A stretch of 64,000 nt of DNA from Limnohabitans sp. Rim28 (GTDB lineage: Bacteria > Pseudomonadota > Gammaproteobacteria > Burkholderiales > Burkholderiaceae_C): contig NZ_ALKN02000007.1 of assembly GCF_000293865.2 (NCBI RefSeq), positions 1-64,000 of the forward strand, written 5' to 3'. A program made the translations under genes and the position numbers. Below are positions 17,393 to 26,560 of the stretch, one piece after another. Numbering within the stretch: position 1 is the stretch's first letter; each line of letters starts with the position of its first letter. The notes under the pieces are model-generated. The model saw nothing but the letters and a program-made list of their open reading frames with translations, was not told the origin of the DNA and searched no databases.

Positions 17393-18631
17393 ATGGCTTC
17401 ATCGGTTCTTATTTTGGGCGCGGGCATGGTCGGCATCAGCACCGCCTTGCATTTGCAGCAACGCGGGTTCGATGTGGTGCTGGTGGACCGGCGTGCGCCG
17501 GGCCAAGAAACGTCCATGGGCAATGCCGGTTTGATCCAGCGCGAAGCGGTTGAGCCCTACCCTTTCCCAAGGGAGCCCGGCTTTTTGCTGGATGTGGCTT
17601 TGGGGCGCGGTGCCAAGGTGCATTGGCACGCTCAAGGGCTGTGGCACATGGGCAAAGAGCTGATGGGCTATCTGCACCATTCGCATCCTTTGCGCCATGC
17701 CGTGGCCACTGCGGCCTACAGCCGCCTGATTGCCCATTCCAACAATGAGCATGCCCCATTGATCGCGGCCGCAGGCGCACAGGAGTTGGTGGGGCATGAA
17801 GGTTACCGCTATGTTTTTCGCACGCCCGAGGCCTTCGACAAAGCGGCACAGCGGGCCGAAGATTTGCTGACACGTTTCGGTGTGCGCTTCCAAGCAGAAA
17901 ACGCTGCCCAACTCGCGCAGGCCGAGCCTGCTTTGCACAGGCCGCTGGCGGGCGCCGTCCACTGGCTGGACACCTGGGCTGTGAATGACCCGGGTGCTTT
18001 GGTGCAGCGTTATGCCGATTTGTTGGAGGCGCGTGGCGGCTGTCTGATGGTGGGCGACGCGGCCAGTTTGCAGGCGCAAGGCGCGGGCTGGTCGGTCAAC
18101 ACCACCGATGGCCCGGTGCACGCCCAGCACGCTGTGCTGGCCCTGGGCCCTTGGTCCGATGGCTTGATCCGCACACTGGGCTACCGATTTCCTCTGTTCA
18201 TCAAGCGCGGTTATCACCAGCACTACACACCACCCGCCCCCTTGAGGCAACCCCTGCTCGATGCCGAGCGTGGCTACGTGCTGGCGCCCATGCAGCGTGG
18301 CTTGCGCCTGACCACCGGTGCCGAGTTTGCGCCCATCGATGCCCCGTCCACGCCGGTGCAACTGGCCAAGGCCGACGCCTTGGCGCGTGAATTGATGGAT
18401 TTGGGCCAGCCCCTGCCCGAGCCACCTTGGCTCGGCGCGCGTCCTTGCGTCGCCGACATGCTGCCCGTGATCGGCCCGGCGCCGCGCCACCCTGGGCTGT
18501 GGTTCAACTTTGGTCATGCGCACCAAGGCTTCACCATGGGCCCGGTGTCAGGCCGCTTGCTGGCCGAAATGGTGTGTGGCGAGCCAATTTGCGTCGACCC
18601 GACGCCCTATTCGCCCGCGCGGTTTGGGTGA
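17393..18631 (+). CDS. FAD-dependent oxidoreductase, D-amino-acid dehydrogenase (DadA)-like
   Basis: 412 residues of the DAO family. The Rossmann dinucleotide motif VLILGAGMVGISTALHL starts at residue 5, and the C-terminal FAD block HPGLWFNFGHAHQGFTMGP closes the fold. The pattern fits DadA-type dehydrogenases, which oxidise D-amino acids and pass electrons to the quinone pool; sarcosine or glycine oxidases are alternatives. The 205-bp region upstream contains a TATACT hexamer at 17316-17321 without a good -35. It is divergent from the Bug receptor gene. Confidence 0.87.
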   Translation: MASSVLILGAGMVGISTALHLQQRGFDVVLVDRRAPGQETSMGNAGLIQREAVEPYPFPREPGFLLDVALGRGAKVHWHAQGLWHMGKELMGYLHHSHPLRHAVATAAYSRLIAHSNNEHAPLIAAAGAQELVGHEGYRYVFRTPEAFDKAAQRAEDLLTRFGVRFQAENAAQLAQAEPALHRPLAGAVHWLDTWAVNDPGALVQRYADLLEARGGCLMVGDAASLQAQGAGWSVNTTDGPVHAQHAVLALGPWSDGLIRTLGYRFPLFIKRGYHQHYTPPAPLRQPLLDAERGYVLAPMQRGLRLTTGAEFAPIDAPSTPVQLAKADALARELMDLGQPLPEPPWLGARPCVADMLPVIGPAPRHPGLWFNFGHAHQGFTMGPVSGRLLAEMVCGEPICVDPTPYSPARFG

Positions 18632-18650
18632 TCAAGGCCAGCCCAAGGCC

Positions 18651-19130
18651 TCAGCACACCCGGTAAAAGCTCATGAACACCCCATCGGGTGCGCGGCGGC
18701 CAACGCCGATGAACTGGCTTTCGCTCAGCCAAGCCCACTGGGGTGTGGTGGCTTCAAGCTTGGGTTGGCAGCGGAAGTACACCTCGTCCGGGTTGACGGG
18801 TTGGCCGTTCATGATGCGTTGAGAGTTTTCCAGCGAGGCCACGCGCAAAGCGGTGTTTTGCACAAACACCCGGCTGCCGTCGTCGAGCTCGATGACATAG
18901 CGCGCATCCAGGTGTGCCTGCGTGCCGCCGCCCAAAATCAGTTGAAAGTCGGCCCCACCGGCCAACACTTTGCCGTTCACCCGGGGGCCCGTCACGGTGC
19001 CGCCCGTGATGGGGATCATGCGGCGCAAGCCGGCAGCGGTTTGACCCACTTCCACGGGGGCAGCGATGGTCACGGCCAGATCGCACAGGTGTTCAAGTGT
19101 GGGGGGTGGCAAGGTCAAGTTCATGGTCAT
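18651..19130 (-). CDS. DUF3237 domain-containing protein
   Basis: 159 residues matching DUF3237, a beta-barrel family often found in aromatic or acid catabolic clusters, with the typical opening LCDLAVTIAAPVEVGQTAAG and the LGGGTQAHLDARYVIELDDG core. The biochemical role is unknown. It lies downstream of the aldehyde dehydrogenase gene on the same strand but is separated from it by a clear terminator, so it may be read only by readthrough or from its own promoter. Confidence 0.82.
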   Translation of the reverse strand: MTMNLTLPPPTLEHLCDLAVTIAAPVEVGQTAAGLRRMIPITGGTVTGPRVNGKVLAGGADFQLILGGGTQAHLDARYVIELDDGSRVFVQNTALRVASLENSQRIMNGQPVNPDEVYFRCQPKLEATTPQWAWLSESQFIGVGRRAPDGVFMSFYRVC

Positions 19131-19140
19131 CCAAAAAATG

Positions 19141-19164
19141 GACGCCTTGAGGGTTCAAGGCGTC
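19141..19164 (-). terminator. Terminator of the liv-aldehyde dehydrogenase operon
   Basis: GACGCCTTGA and TCAAGGCGTC form a perfect 10-bp stem around GGGT. On the minus strand the stem is followed by CATTTTTTGG. It lies 22 bp after the aldehyde dehydrogenase stop codon. Confidence 0.82.
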
Positions 19165-19186
19165 ACACTGTTTTCACCGAACCCGA

Positions 19187-20641
19187 TCAGAAGGGGTAGT
19201 GGCGCGGCGTCGTCTGGATGGTGATCCAGCGCAACTCGGTGAATTCGTGGATGCCGGCTTTGCCGCCAAATCGACCGTAGCCACTGCCTTTGACACCGCC
19301 AAAAGGCATTTGTGCCTCATCGTGCACGGTGGGGCCGTTGACATGGCAAATGCCGGAGTCGATCTTTCGGGCCACGTTGAAGGCGCGGGCAATGTCTTTG
19401 CCAAACACCGATGAAGACAGGCCATATTCGTTGTCGTTGGCGCAAGCGATGGCTTCTTCAACACCTTGAACGCGCACGATCGCTTTGACGGGTGCAAAGC
19501 TCTCTTCGCGGTAGATGCGCATGGCCGGCGTCACATGATCGAGCAGCGTGGCGGGCATCAGCGTGTCGGTGGACTTGCCACCGCAGAGCAACTTGGCGCC
19601 CTTGGCCAATGCGTCGTCGATCAGGCCGTTGCAATGCTCGACCGTGCTCATGCCAATCACGCTGCCCAAGACCACAGGCTCGGGCTTGCGTGGGTCGCCC
19701 AAGGGCAGGTTGCTGGCTTTGTTGGCAAAGCGCTTGACAAATTCATCGGCAATTTTTTCGTCCACGATGATGCGCTCGGTGCTCATGCAAATTTGACCGC
19801 TGTTGGCAAAACTGCCAAAGGTCGCACCATTCACCGCGTCGTCGATGTCGGCGTCATCCAAGATCACCATGGGCGCCTTGCCCCCCAGCTCCAGGATCAC
19901 GGGCTTGAGGTATTTGGCGCAGGTTTGCGCAATGATTTTCCCCACTTTGGTCGAGCCCGTGAAATTCACACGGCGAACCGCTGGGTGAGCGACCATGGCC
20001 TCCACCACGGCACCGGCATCTGCAGGCGCGTTGGTGATGTAGTTCACCACGCCTGCAGGAAAGCCGGCCTCTTGAAAAGCTTCCACAATCAGCTGGTGTG
20101 TTTTGGGGCAATTTTCAGACCCCTTGAGGATGACCGTGTTGCCGCAAGCCAAGGGGGTGGCGATGGCACGGACGCCCAAAATGACCGGGGCATTCCAAGG
20201 TGCAATGCCCAGCACCACGCCCGCAGGTTGACGAATGCCCATGGCCAAGCTGCCCGGCACATCCGAAGGAATCACTTCACCCGAGACTTGTGTGGTCAGT
20301 GACGCGGCTTCGCGGATCATGCCCGCAGCCAAGAACACATTGAAGCCCGCCCACATGCCTGTGGCCCCCGTTTCGGCAGGAACCGCTTCGATGAAGTCCG
20401 GTGTTTTGGCTTCCAGTTTTTCGGCGGCTTTGAGCAACAGGGCTCTTCTCTCGTTGGGGCCTGTCTCACTCCAGGTTTTAAAAGCTTCGGCAGCCGCTTC
20501 GACCGCCATGATCGCGTCCGCGGTCGATGCAGCGGGGGCGCGTGTGGCCACCGTGCCATCCAAAGGGTTGCGCCTCTCAAAGGTGGCGTTGTTTTCGGCA
20601 GTGACCTTGAGGCCATTGATGAGCATGGACATGTCGGACAT
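19187..20641 (-). CDS. NAD(P)-dependent aldehyde dehydrogenase, aromatic (salicylaldehyde/vanillin) type
   Basis: 484 residues of the ALDH superfamily. The catalytic Cys is near residue 285 in NSGQICMSTER, the general-base Glu near 250 in VILELGGKAP, and the cofactor loop is GSTKVGKII. The GQICMSTER and WNAPVILGVRAIATPLACGN patterns are those of salicylaldehyde, benzaldehyde and vanillin dehydrogenases. AGGAG precedes the ATG. It is the last gene of the liv-type operon (27 bp after livF) before a terminator, which suggests that the importer brings in an aromatic or branched compound yielding an aldehyde. Confidence 0.9.
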   Translation of the reverse strand: MSDMSMLINGLKVTAENNATFERRNPLDGTVATRAPAASTADAIMAVEAAAEAFKTWSETGPNERRALLLKAAEKLEAKTPDFIEAVPAETGATGMWAGFNVFLAAGMIREAASLTTQVSGEVIPSDVPGSLAMGIRQPAGVVLGIAPWNAPVILGVRAIATPLACGNTVILKGSENCPKTHQLIVEAFQEAGFPAGVVNYITNAPADAGAVVEAMVAHPAVRRVNFTGSTKVGKIIAQTCAKYLKPVILELGGKAPMVILDDADIDDAVNGATFGSFANSGQICMSTERIIVDEKIADEFVKRFANKASNLPLGDPRKPEPVVLGSVIGMSTVEHCNGLIDDALAKGAKLLCGGKSTDTLMPATLLDHVTPAMRIYREESFAPVKAIVRVQGVEEAIACANDNEYGLSSSVFGKDIARAFNVARKIDSGICHVNGPTVHDEAQMPFGGVKGSGYGRFGGKAGIHEFTELRWITIQTTPRHYPF

Positions 20642-20668
20642 GGAATTGCACTCCTGGAAAATGAAAAA

Positions 20669-21469
20669 TCAAATGGATCGAACCGTTTTTTCTAGCGCTT
20701 GAGATGCGGAGCGTGTATCGCTGGATGCGGCGCCCAAATAAGCTTCGCGAATGACACTGGAGCGCACCAGCAACTGCGATGAACCGTGCGCCACCAAATT
20801 GCCACGCTCGATGACATAACCCCGGTCTGCGACGGCCAGTGCTTTTCTGACGTTTTGCTCCACCATCAAAACCGTGGTGCCGCTGTCGGCGATGCGCCGC
20901 GTCATTTGCAGCAATTCATCGACCATGCGAGGCGCCAAGCCCAAAGAGGGTTCGTCCAACATCAAGAGCTTGGGCGCGGACATCATGGCGCGGGCAATGG
21001 CCACCATTTGTTGTTCGCCGCCACTCATCGTGCCGGCCAGTTGGTTGAAGCGTTCACGCAGTTTGGGAAAGTCATCCATCACCGCATTCATGCGGGCCTG
21101 CCGGTCTGCAGCGGACTGCAGCCAACCGCCCAGTTCAAGATTTTCTTGAACGGTCATTTGGGGGAACAGTTGCCGACCTTCAGGGACCAAGGCCATGCCG
21201 GCCTGAACGATCTCATGGGCTTTTTCGGGCAAGTCATCGCCATTGAACAAGACCTCGCCGCGCATCGGTATTTGACCGGACAGGGCGCGCAAAAGCGTGG
21301 TTTTGCCGGCGCCATTCGGACCCAAAATGACCGTCAATCCGGGCAAAACGTCAAAGTTCAAATTGCGAACCACTTCAAAGGGCCCGTACCCTGCAGACAA
21401 ACCGCGCACCTTGAGTTGGGCTTTTCCGGATCCACCCAAAACAAAGGGCTGAGGGCGATACCACATCAT
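20669..21469 (-). CDS. livF: Branched-chain amino acid-type ABC transporter ATPase, LivF-like
   Basis: 266 residues. Walker A GPNGAGKTT is at 50-58, the signature TMSGGEQQMVAIARAM lies mid-protein, and LLMLDEPSLGLAP is the Walker B typical of LivF. The start codons ATGATG overlap the livG stop in an ATGA, so translation is coupled. An extra hydrophilic tail is present before the stop. As part of an HAAT-type importer it need not carry amino acids; aromatic acids and urea are also transported by this family. Confidence 0.9.
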   Translation of the reverse strand: MMWYRPQPFVLGGSGKAQLKVRGLSAGYGPFEVVRNLNFDVLPGLTVILGPNGAGKTTLLRALSGQIPMRGEVLFNGDDLPEKAHEIVQAGMALVPEGRQLFPQMTVQENLELGGWLQSAADRQARMNAVMDDFPKLRERFNQLAGTMSGGEQQMVAIARAMMSAPKLLMLDEPSLGLAPRMVDELLQMTRRIADSGTTVLMVEQNVRKALAVADRGYVIERGNLVAHGSSQLLVRSSVIREAYLGAASSDTRSASQALEKTVRSI

Positions 21470-22260
21470 GCCAATCCCTCCGAAGCGTTGACCATTTCGT
21501 CACCCAAATAAGCCTCGATGACGTCCTTGTCCCGAACCACCTCTGAGGGCCGGCCGTCGGCGATCTTTTTGCCCTGGTGAAGCACGATCACCCGCTCGAC
21601 ATGCTTGAGCAATATCTTCACGGCATGCTCGATCCAGATGACCGACAAATCGAGTTCGTCACGCAGCCGGCGAATCAGCCGGGCCATTTCTTCCACTTCA
21701 ATCTCGGTCAGTCCGGCGGCCACCTCGTCGAGCAGCAAAATGCGCGGACGTGTCGACAAGGCCATGCCGATCTCCAAGATGCGCTGCTGCGATGGGGTGA
21801 TGGCCGCAGCCGGCAAATCGGCCAGCTGTGACAAACCAATCACCGACAAAATGCTGCTGACGTCGCGCAGTGCCCATGGCACACCGATTTCTTCGCCCCA
21901 AAAAATGTATTTGCGCGGTCTGCGGCCTGCAAACTGCAAGCCAAAACGGATGTTTTCACTGACGCTCAAGTCGGCAAACACGCGCGGTGTCTGAAAGGTT
22001 CGGGCCAGCCCACGCGCAGCAAAGCTGTGCGGAGCGGCACCGGCCAAAGATTTGCCCTCGATGGCCAGCTGTCCGCTGGTCAGAGGCGTGACCCCCGAGA
22101 TGGCATTGAAGAACGTGGTTTTGCCAGCGCCATTGGGCCCCATGATGCCCACCAATTCACCGGCTTGGATGTCCACACTCACCGCATCCACGGCGGTCAG
22201 CCCGCCAAAACGCACGGTGATGTCTTGGGCACGCAGCAGGATGTTTTTAGGTGCCGACAC
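21466..22260 (-). CDS. livG: Branched-chain amino acid-type ABC transporter ATPase, LivG-like
   Basis: 264 residues with Walker A GPNGAGKTTF at 41-50, a signature loop reduced to ITPSQQRILEIGMAL, and Walker B ILLLDEVAAGLTEIEVEE. Most LivG proteins have LSYGxQRxLE, so the Ser-Gln variant here is a modest divergence. The C-terminal helix AYLGDE is typical. It overlaps livM by 14 bp and livF by 4 bp. Confidence 0.9.
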   Translation of the reverse strand: MSAPKNILLRAQDITVRFGGLTAVDAVSVDIQAGELVGIMGPNGAGKTTFFNAISGVTPLTSGQLAIEGKSLAGAAPHSFAARGLARTFQTPRVFADLSVSENIRFGLQFAGRRPRKYIFWGEEIGVPWALRDVSSILSVIGLSQLADLPAAAITPSQQRILEIGMALSTRPRILLLDEVAAGLTEIEVEEMARLIRRLRDELDLSVIWIEHAVKILLKHVERVIVLHQGKKIADGRPSEVVRDKDVIEAYLGDEMVNASEGLA

Positions 22261-23269
22261 TGCGTCTCTCCTTGGCGCGCTTTTTGTCGCGCGCTTTGTC
22301 CCCGCTCAGGTCGTAGCGAAGGTCTTTCCACCATTGGCGGGTGTCAGTGCGCCAGTCTTTGAAGGTTTGCCAACGCAGCGAAGCCAAGCCCCCGGGCAAA
22401 TACAGCACACTGAGGATCAGCAAAAAGCCGAGCGTCATCATGTAAATCTGAGGGGCTTGCAGGCGCAAGGTCTCGGCCAAAATGCTGAACACAATCGCCG
22501 CAATCAAGGGCCCCCAGATGGTCATGGCGCCGCCGATCAGGGCAATCAACACGGTCTGAAACCCGATGAAGGGGTTGAACGCCGTGTGCGGGTCAATGTA
22601 GGTCCAACGCACCGCCATGGCGGCCCCCACGCCCCCCGCCACCGCCGCGGTAAAGGCAAAACCGGCCACCTTGATCCACCGCGTGTTGACCCCCAAGGTT
22701 TGCGCCCGTTGCTCGTCCCCGCCAATGCCCAGCAACGCCAAACCAAAGCGGGTGCGACGCAATCCGATCGACAGGCCCACCGAGATCACGGCCAGCAACA
22801 AAACCGTGTGGTAAATCGTGCTCATGTCAGGCACGGTGGTCAGCACCCGGCCCACGGTGCCATGCACCGATTTTTCGTAATAACTGATGGCGTGGCGAAT
22901 CAACTCGGCCATGCCAAAGGTCAGCACGGCAAAGTAAGTGCCGCGCAGGTGCAACACCCCCAAACCCATGACCACCGCCACGGCCGCAGCCACGCCAGAA
23001 CCCAAGGCGATGGCACTGGCCCAAGGCAAGGTGTCCAAGTTCATGGCCGTGGTGTAAGCGCCCAGACCAAAAAAAGCCGAGGTGGCCAAGGACAAATAGC
23101 GCGAGGCACCACAGAAGAAGCCCCAGCTGGTCGACAGGGCCACGTACATCAAGCACGTCAGCGCCATCGACAGCGCAAATTCGCTCCCATACCCGGGCAG
23201 TGCCAATGCCCAGCCGGTCAGGCCAAACAGCACCAGCACGTCACGCCACAACAAGTTCTTGGAGTTCAT
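22247..23269 (-). CDS. livM: Branched-chain amino acid-type ABC transporter permease, LivM-like
   Basis: 340 residues with eight to ten membrane helices. The LivM hallmarks are GAYTTAMN in the first third and the long cytoplasmic EAA-type segment ALLGIGGDEQRAQTLGVN. The basic C-terminal tail (RDKKRAKERRSVGT) is cytoplasmic. It overlaps livH by 4 bp (ATGA), consistent with a single heterodimeric channel translated in step. Confidence 0.9.
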   Translation of the reverse strand: MNSKNLLWRDVLVLFGLTGWALALPGYGSEFALSMALTCLMYVALSTSWGFFCGASRYLSLATSAFFGLGAYTTAMNLDTLPWASAIALGSGVAAAVAVVMGLGVLHLRGTYFAVLTFGMAELIRHAISYYEKSVHGTVGRVLTTVPDMSTIYHTVLLLAVISVGLSIGLRRTRFGLALLGIGGDEQRAQTLGVNTRWIKVAGFAFTAAVAGGVGAAMAVRWTYIDPHTAFNPFIGFQTVLIALIGGAMTIWGPLIAAIVFSILAETLRLQAPQIYMMTLGFLLILSVLYLPGGLASLRWQTFKDWRTDTRQWWKDLRYDLSGDKARDKKRAKERRSVGT

Positions 23270-24141
23270 TTTGCAAAAAGCCCTCTTGGACGAAACAACA
23301 ACACGCCAATGAAGACGACATAGGACAGCAGCGCCTTGAGCGACGGGTTGGTGAAGTGCATGCCCAGTGCTTCAATCACGCCCAACATCAGGCCGCCTGC
23401 CAGTGCGCCGCCCATGCTGCCAAAACCGCCCAGGGTGATGACGATCAAAGCCGTCACGGTGTAGGGTTCGCCCATCGCTGGCGAAATGGTGTAAGCCATC
23501 GACAGCAAACACCCGGCCAAACCGGACAGGCCCAGGCCAATGCCAAACATCAAGGGGTGCAAGGTGCGCGTGTTGATGCCCACCAATTGCGCACCCACTT
23601 GCGACTGCATGAGCGCCCTGACGCCTTTGCCCAACAACGTTTTGCGCAAAACGATCATCAAGCCCAGGCTGAACACCAAGGCCATGGCAAAGACCAACAA
23701 TTTGTTGCCTGCGAACTGGGCGCCCCCCATGGCCACCGGGTCGGTCATGAAGTCGTAGCCCCGAAGCTCTCCCCCCCAAATGGCCGAGACCATGTTTTGG
23801 ATCAGGAACATCAGGCCAAAGGCCACCATCAGGCCGCGCGCCTCGAAGATGTCCAGGGTCGGCGATGTCGCATTGAGCCGCCTGAAGCACAGCCAGTGGA
23901 TCACCAAGCCCAGCAGCATCAGCACCCCAAAGGACACGGGCAGCATGAGCAGAGGCGACAAGCCAAACTGGGTCTGAACCATCCAGGTGAGGTAAGCCCC
24001 CACCATCAAAAATTCACCGTGCGCAATGTTGAGGATGCGCATGAGGCCGTATTGCAAATTCAGCCCCAGCGCCACCAATGCGTAGATACCGCCAGTGATC
24101 AAGCCACTGGCAATGAGCTCCATCCAGGCGGTGATCGACAC
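23266..24141 (-). CDS. livH: Branched-chain amino acid-type ABC transporter permease, LivH-like
   Basis: 291 residues, about eight membrane helices. GLITGGIYALVALGLNLQYG at the N-terminus and ITLGGFGSMGGALAGGLMLG near the end are diagnostic for LivH. The gene starts three bases after the end of the substrate-binding protein gene, so the two are tightly coupled. Confidence 0.92.
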   Translation of the reverse strand: MSITAWMELIASGLITGGIYALVALGLNLQYGLMRILNIAHGEFLMVGAYLTWMVQTQFGLSPLLMLPVSFGVLMLLGLVIHWLCFRRLNATSPTLDIFEARGLMVAFGLMFLIQNMVSAIWGGELRGYDFMTDPVAMGGAQFAGNKLLVFAMALVFSLGLMIVLRKTLLGKGVRALMQSQVGAQLVGINTRTLHPLMFGIGLGLSGLAGCLLSMAYTISPAMGEPYTVTALIVITLGGFGSMGGALAGGLMLGVIEALGMHFTNPSLKALLSYVVFIGVLLFRPRGLFAK

Positions 24142-24144
24142 GGC

Positions 24145-25335
24145 TTACTTCCAGACAGGTTTGTTGGTGTTGATCTTGGCCGTGGCCAATTTGGGCGGCC
24201 AGACCACTTCAAACTCACCGTTCTGCCATTGGCTGACCGTTCCTGGCGTGGCCGTGTTTTCACTGCCTGTGAACTTCACGTCACCAATGATGGTCTTGTG
24301 GTTGGTGTTGGCGATGTAATCGCGCAAGGCCTTTTTATCGAGGCCCACTTGCTTGACGCCTGCGGTCAGGATCTCCAAGCCAGCCCATGTGTGGCCGCTG
24401 GCCCAGCGATCGGGTTCTTTGCCCGCAAATTTCTTGGTGTGTGCGTCAAAGTAAGCCTTGGCACCGGGGCTGGTCTTGGCGTTCCAAGAGCCCATGCCCA
24501 TCACGCCTTCGGCGCCGGCAGGGGTCATGACGTTGCGGTACAGCTGGAAGGCCGTGCCCACCGAGGCGTAGAAAAACTTGGGGTTGAAACCCACTTCTTT
24601 GGACTGGCGGCTGGCCAAAATCGTGTCCGGTGGGTAGGTGAAGCCCACGAACGCATCTGGGTTTTTGTCCTTGATGGAGCGCAAAACAGGCGACAAGTCT
24701 TTCACACCGCCGGGGTAGCTTTTTTCTTCCACCATTTGGATGCCACTGCCTTGCAAGGCCACTTTCAAGGCGGCGTAGTTCTCAAGGCCAAACAGATCGT
24801 CCACATAAATGCAGGCAATGGTTTTGACGCCGTTGGCCTTGAACATCTCGACCAAGGCATTGGTCATGGGTGCAGGTTGCTGCAGCAGCAAGAAGAAGTA
24901 GGGCAACTTCATCTCCACCAATTTGCGACTCAAAGCTGTAGGTGCCAAGAAGGGATAACCGAAACGGTTGGCCAAAGGGGCCACGGCAAAGTTGGCATTG
25001 CTGCCCCAAGGAGGCAAGACCAGATCGACTTTGTCCGATCCCATCAGCTTTTCATAAGTTCTGACACAGGTTTCCACATCGCTGCGGTCATCCGAGCTGA
25101 TCAACTCGATGGGGCGTTTGACGCCTTTGACATCCAAACCGCCTGCCGCATTGACTTGTTCGGCCCAGAGCAGATAGTTCGGCTCTTGACTGACTTGAGC
25201 GCCCCCGGTCCATGGGCCGGTCCTGGCCATGGCGTAACCGATGCGCACAGGCTTGACCTGAGCACGCAGGGCGGGTGCCAGCGAAGCAGCACCCAAGGCT
25301 GCGGCACCTTGAATCATTTGTCGACGTGTCGTCAT
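24145..25335 (-). CDS. ABC transporter substrate-binding protein (HAAT/LivJ type)
   Basis: 396 residues. An N-terminal Tat-like or Sec leader (TTRRQMIQGAAALGAASLAPAL) is followed by VRIGYAMARTGPWTGG, the opening of periplasmic-binding type 1 receptors. Relatives bind branched-chain amino acids, amides or aromatic acids; the coupling to an aromatic-type aldehyde dehydrogenase suggests a non-amino-acid ligand here. It is the first gene of the operon and faces an AraC-family gene across a 207-bp regulatory region. Confidence 0.9.
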   Translation of the reverse strand: MTTRRQMIQGAAALGAASLAPALRAQVKPVRIGYAMARTGPWTGGAQVSQEPNYLLWAEQVNAAGGLDVKGVKRPIELISSDDRSDVETCVRTYEKLMGSDKVDLVLPPWGSNANFAVAPLANRFGYPFLAPTALSRKLVEMKLPYFFLLLQQPAPMTNALVEMFKANGVKTIACIYVDDLFGLENYAALKVALQGSGIQMVEEKSYPGGVKDLSPVLRSIKDKNPDAFVGFTYPPDTILASRQSKEVGFNPKFFYASVGTAFQLYRNVMTPAGAEGVMGMGSWNAKTSPGAKAYFDAHTKKFAGKEPDRWASGHTWAGLEILTAGVKQVGLDKKALRDYIANTNHKTIIGDVKFTGSENTATPGTVSQWQNGEFEVVWPPKLATAKINTNKPVWK

Positions 25336-25542
25336 GTTGTGTCTCCTGGTGATGGATCTGCTCAGACCCTGTTGAGTGAAAGAAAACCAACTCGTAACTT
25401 ACTAGCAAAATGCCCAGCTTGCTGTGCAATTTGTGCACTGTTTCCACCTCAACAGGCGTCTTGACATACGGGTAATCCCTCAATCTTGGCCGTTGAGGGG
25501 GATTTGGTGCTTGTCCATAATCGTTTTGTCAGCCCAACTCCC
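25336..25542. promoter_or_regulatory. Divergent liv operon / AraC regulatory region
   Basis: This 207-bp gene-free stretch separates the importer operon from the AraC gene. It contains a direct repeat TGTGCA-ATT-TGTGCA (about 25420-25440), a form suited to an AraC-type activator, and a 9-bp inverted repeat CCTGTTGAG/CTCAACAGG (25368-25376 and 25448-25456). A TTGACA at 25461 faces the AraC gene without a clear -10. Regulation of both genes from here is inference. Confidence 0.45.
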
Positions 25543-26511
25543 ATGTCCAAGACCCTGTCCCTTTCCACCGATGCACTCCCTGTCAAAGACAGGATGGGCC
25601 AGTGGTCGGAATGGATCACGCAGCAATTCGGCGGTTTGCAATCCGACCTGTACGGCGACACGGTTTTCGATGGCCACATGCAAACCTCCCGTGCGGGTCA
25701 GGTCATCTTGACCAAGCTGGAGGCTTCCAGGCACCGGGTGGTCAGAACCCCACAGATGGCCCGAACCAGCGAGGTGCCCTACCTGAAAATCGTGGCCCCC
25801 TGGCAGGGCCAAGCGCAAGTGCACCAAATGCAACGCGAAGCCAAGGCCGACGTGGGTGGCTGGGTGATTTACGACACCACCACCGCCTATGAAGTGGCCA
25901 ATCCCAGCCGCGTCGAGCATTTGATCGTCATGGTCCCCAAAGACCAAGCGGCCCAAAGAGGCTTGCGCTTGGATGGTTTGATGGCCCGGCGTTTGGGCGC
26001 GGGGGGGATCTCGCGGGTCGCCTTGGAGGCGATGCGCAACACCTACCTGGAGTTGCCTTACATGAGTGACAGCGCCGCGCAGGGTGCCGGCGACCTGATC
26101 ATTGACCTGGTCAAACTTTCTTTGTCCGAGCTGGCAGGCCAAGAAACCGCCATGACCCAGCGCGAGGCTTTGCGCGACAGGATCAGGCACCATGTTCACA
26201 AGTACCTCAGAGATCCTGACTTGAGTGTGGACGGCATCGCGCGCGCCCTCAATTGCAGCCGCAGGCATTTGTACAACGCCTTTGAGGGCGAGGGCGAGTC
26301 GGTGGCGGCTTACATCCAGCGCATGCGCCTGGAGGCTTGCATCAAAGACCTGCAAGCCAGCACACCCAAAGCCCGTCCCATCACCGACATCGCGGTCTCA
26401 TGGGGGTTTGGCAACCCCTCTCACTTCAGCCGACTGTTCAAAGAGCACACCGGTGCCAGCCCCAGCGATTTTCGCAACCAAAGCCTGGAAAAGCTGAGCG
26501 GCCATTTTTAG
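25543..26511 (+). CDS. AraC family transcriptional regulator
   Basis: 322 residues from the ATG at 25543 (MSKTLSLSTDALPVKDRMGQ). The N-terminal domain has the AraC-binding-like pattern seen in regulators of aromatic or nitrile degradation (WSEWITQQFGGLQSDL). The C-terminal ~100 residues carry two HTH motifs: LSVDGIARALNCSRRHLYNAF and ITDIAVSWGFGNPSHFSRLF. It is divergent from the liv-type importer and aldehyde dehydrogenase operon, which it most likely activates. Confidence 0.9.
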   Translation: MSKTLSLSTDALPVKDRMGQWSEWITQQFGGLQSDLYGDTVFDGHMQTSRAGQVILTKLEASRHRVVRTPQMARTSEVPYLKIVAPWQGQAQVHQMQREAKADVGGWVIYDTTTAYEVANPSRVEHLIVMVPKDQAAQRGLRLDGLMARRLGAGGISRVALEAMRNTYLELPYMSDSAAQGAGDLIIDLVKLSLSELAGQETAMTQREALRDRIRHHVHKYLRDPDLSVDGIARALNCSRRHLYNAFEGEGESVAAYIQRMRLEACIKDLQASTPKARPITDIAVSWGFGNPSHFSRLFKEHTGASPSDFRNQSLEKLSGHF

Positions 26512-26560
26512 ACCAGACCTTTATCGCTTGGATGGGGCTTGTCGGCCACAACTTCAAGCT

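Noticed and set aside
22052-25464. Long plus-strand frames of 423 and 754 codons over the liv operon
   Set aside because: Gln/His/Gly-rich translations antisense to five well-supported overlapping transporter genes.
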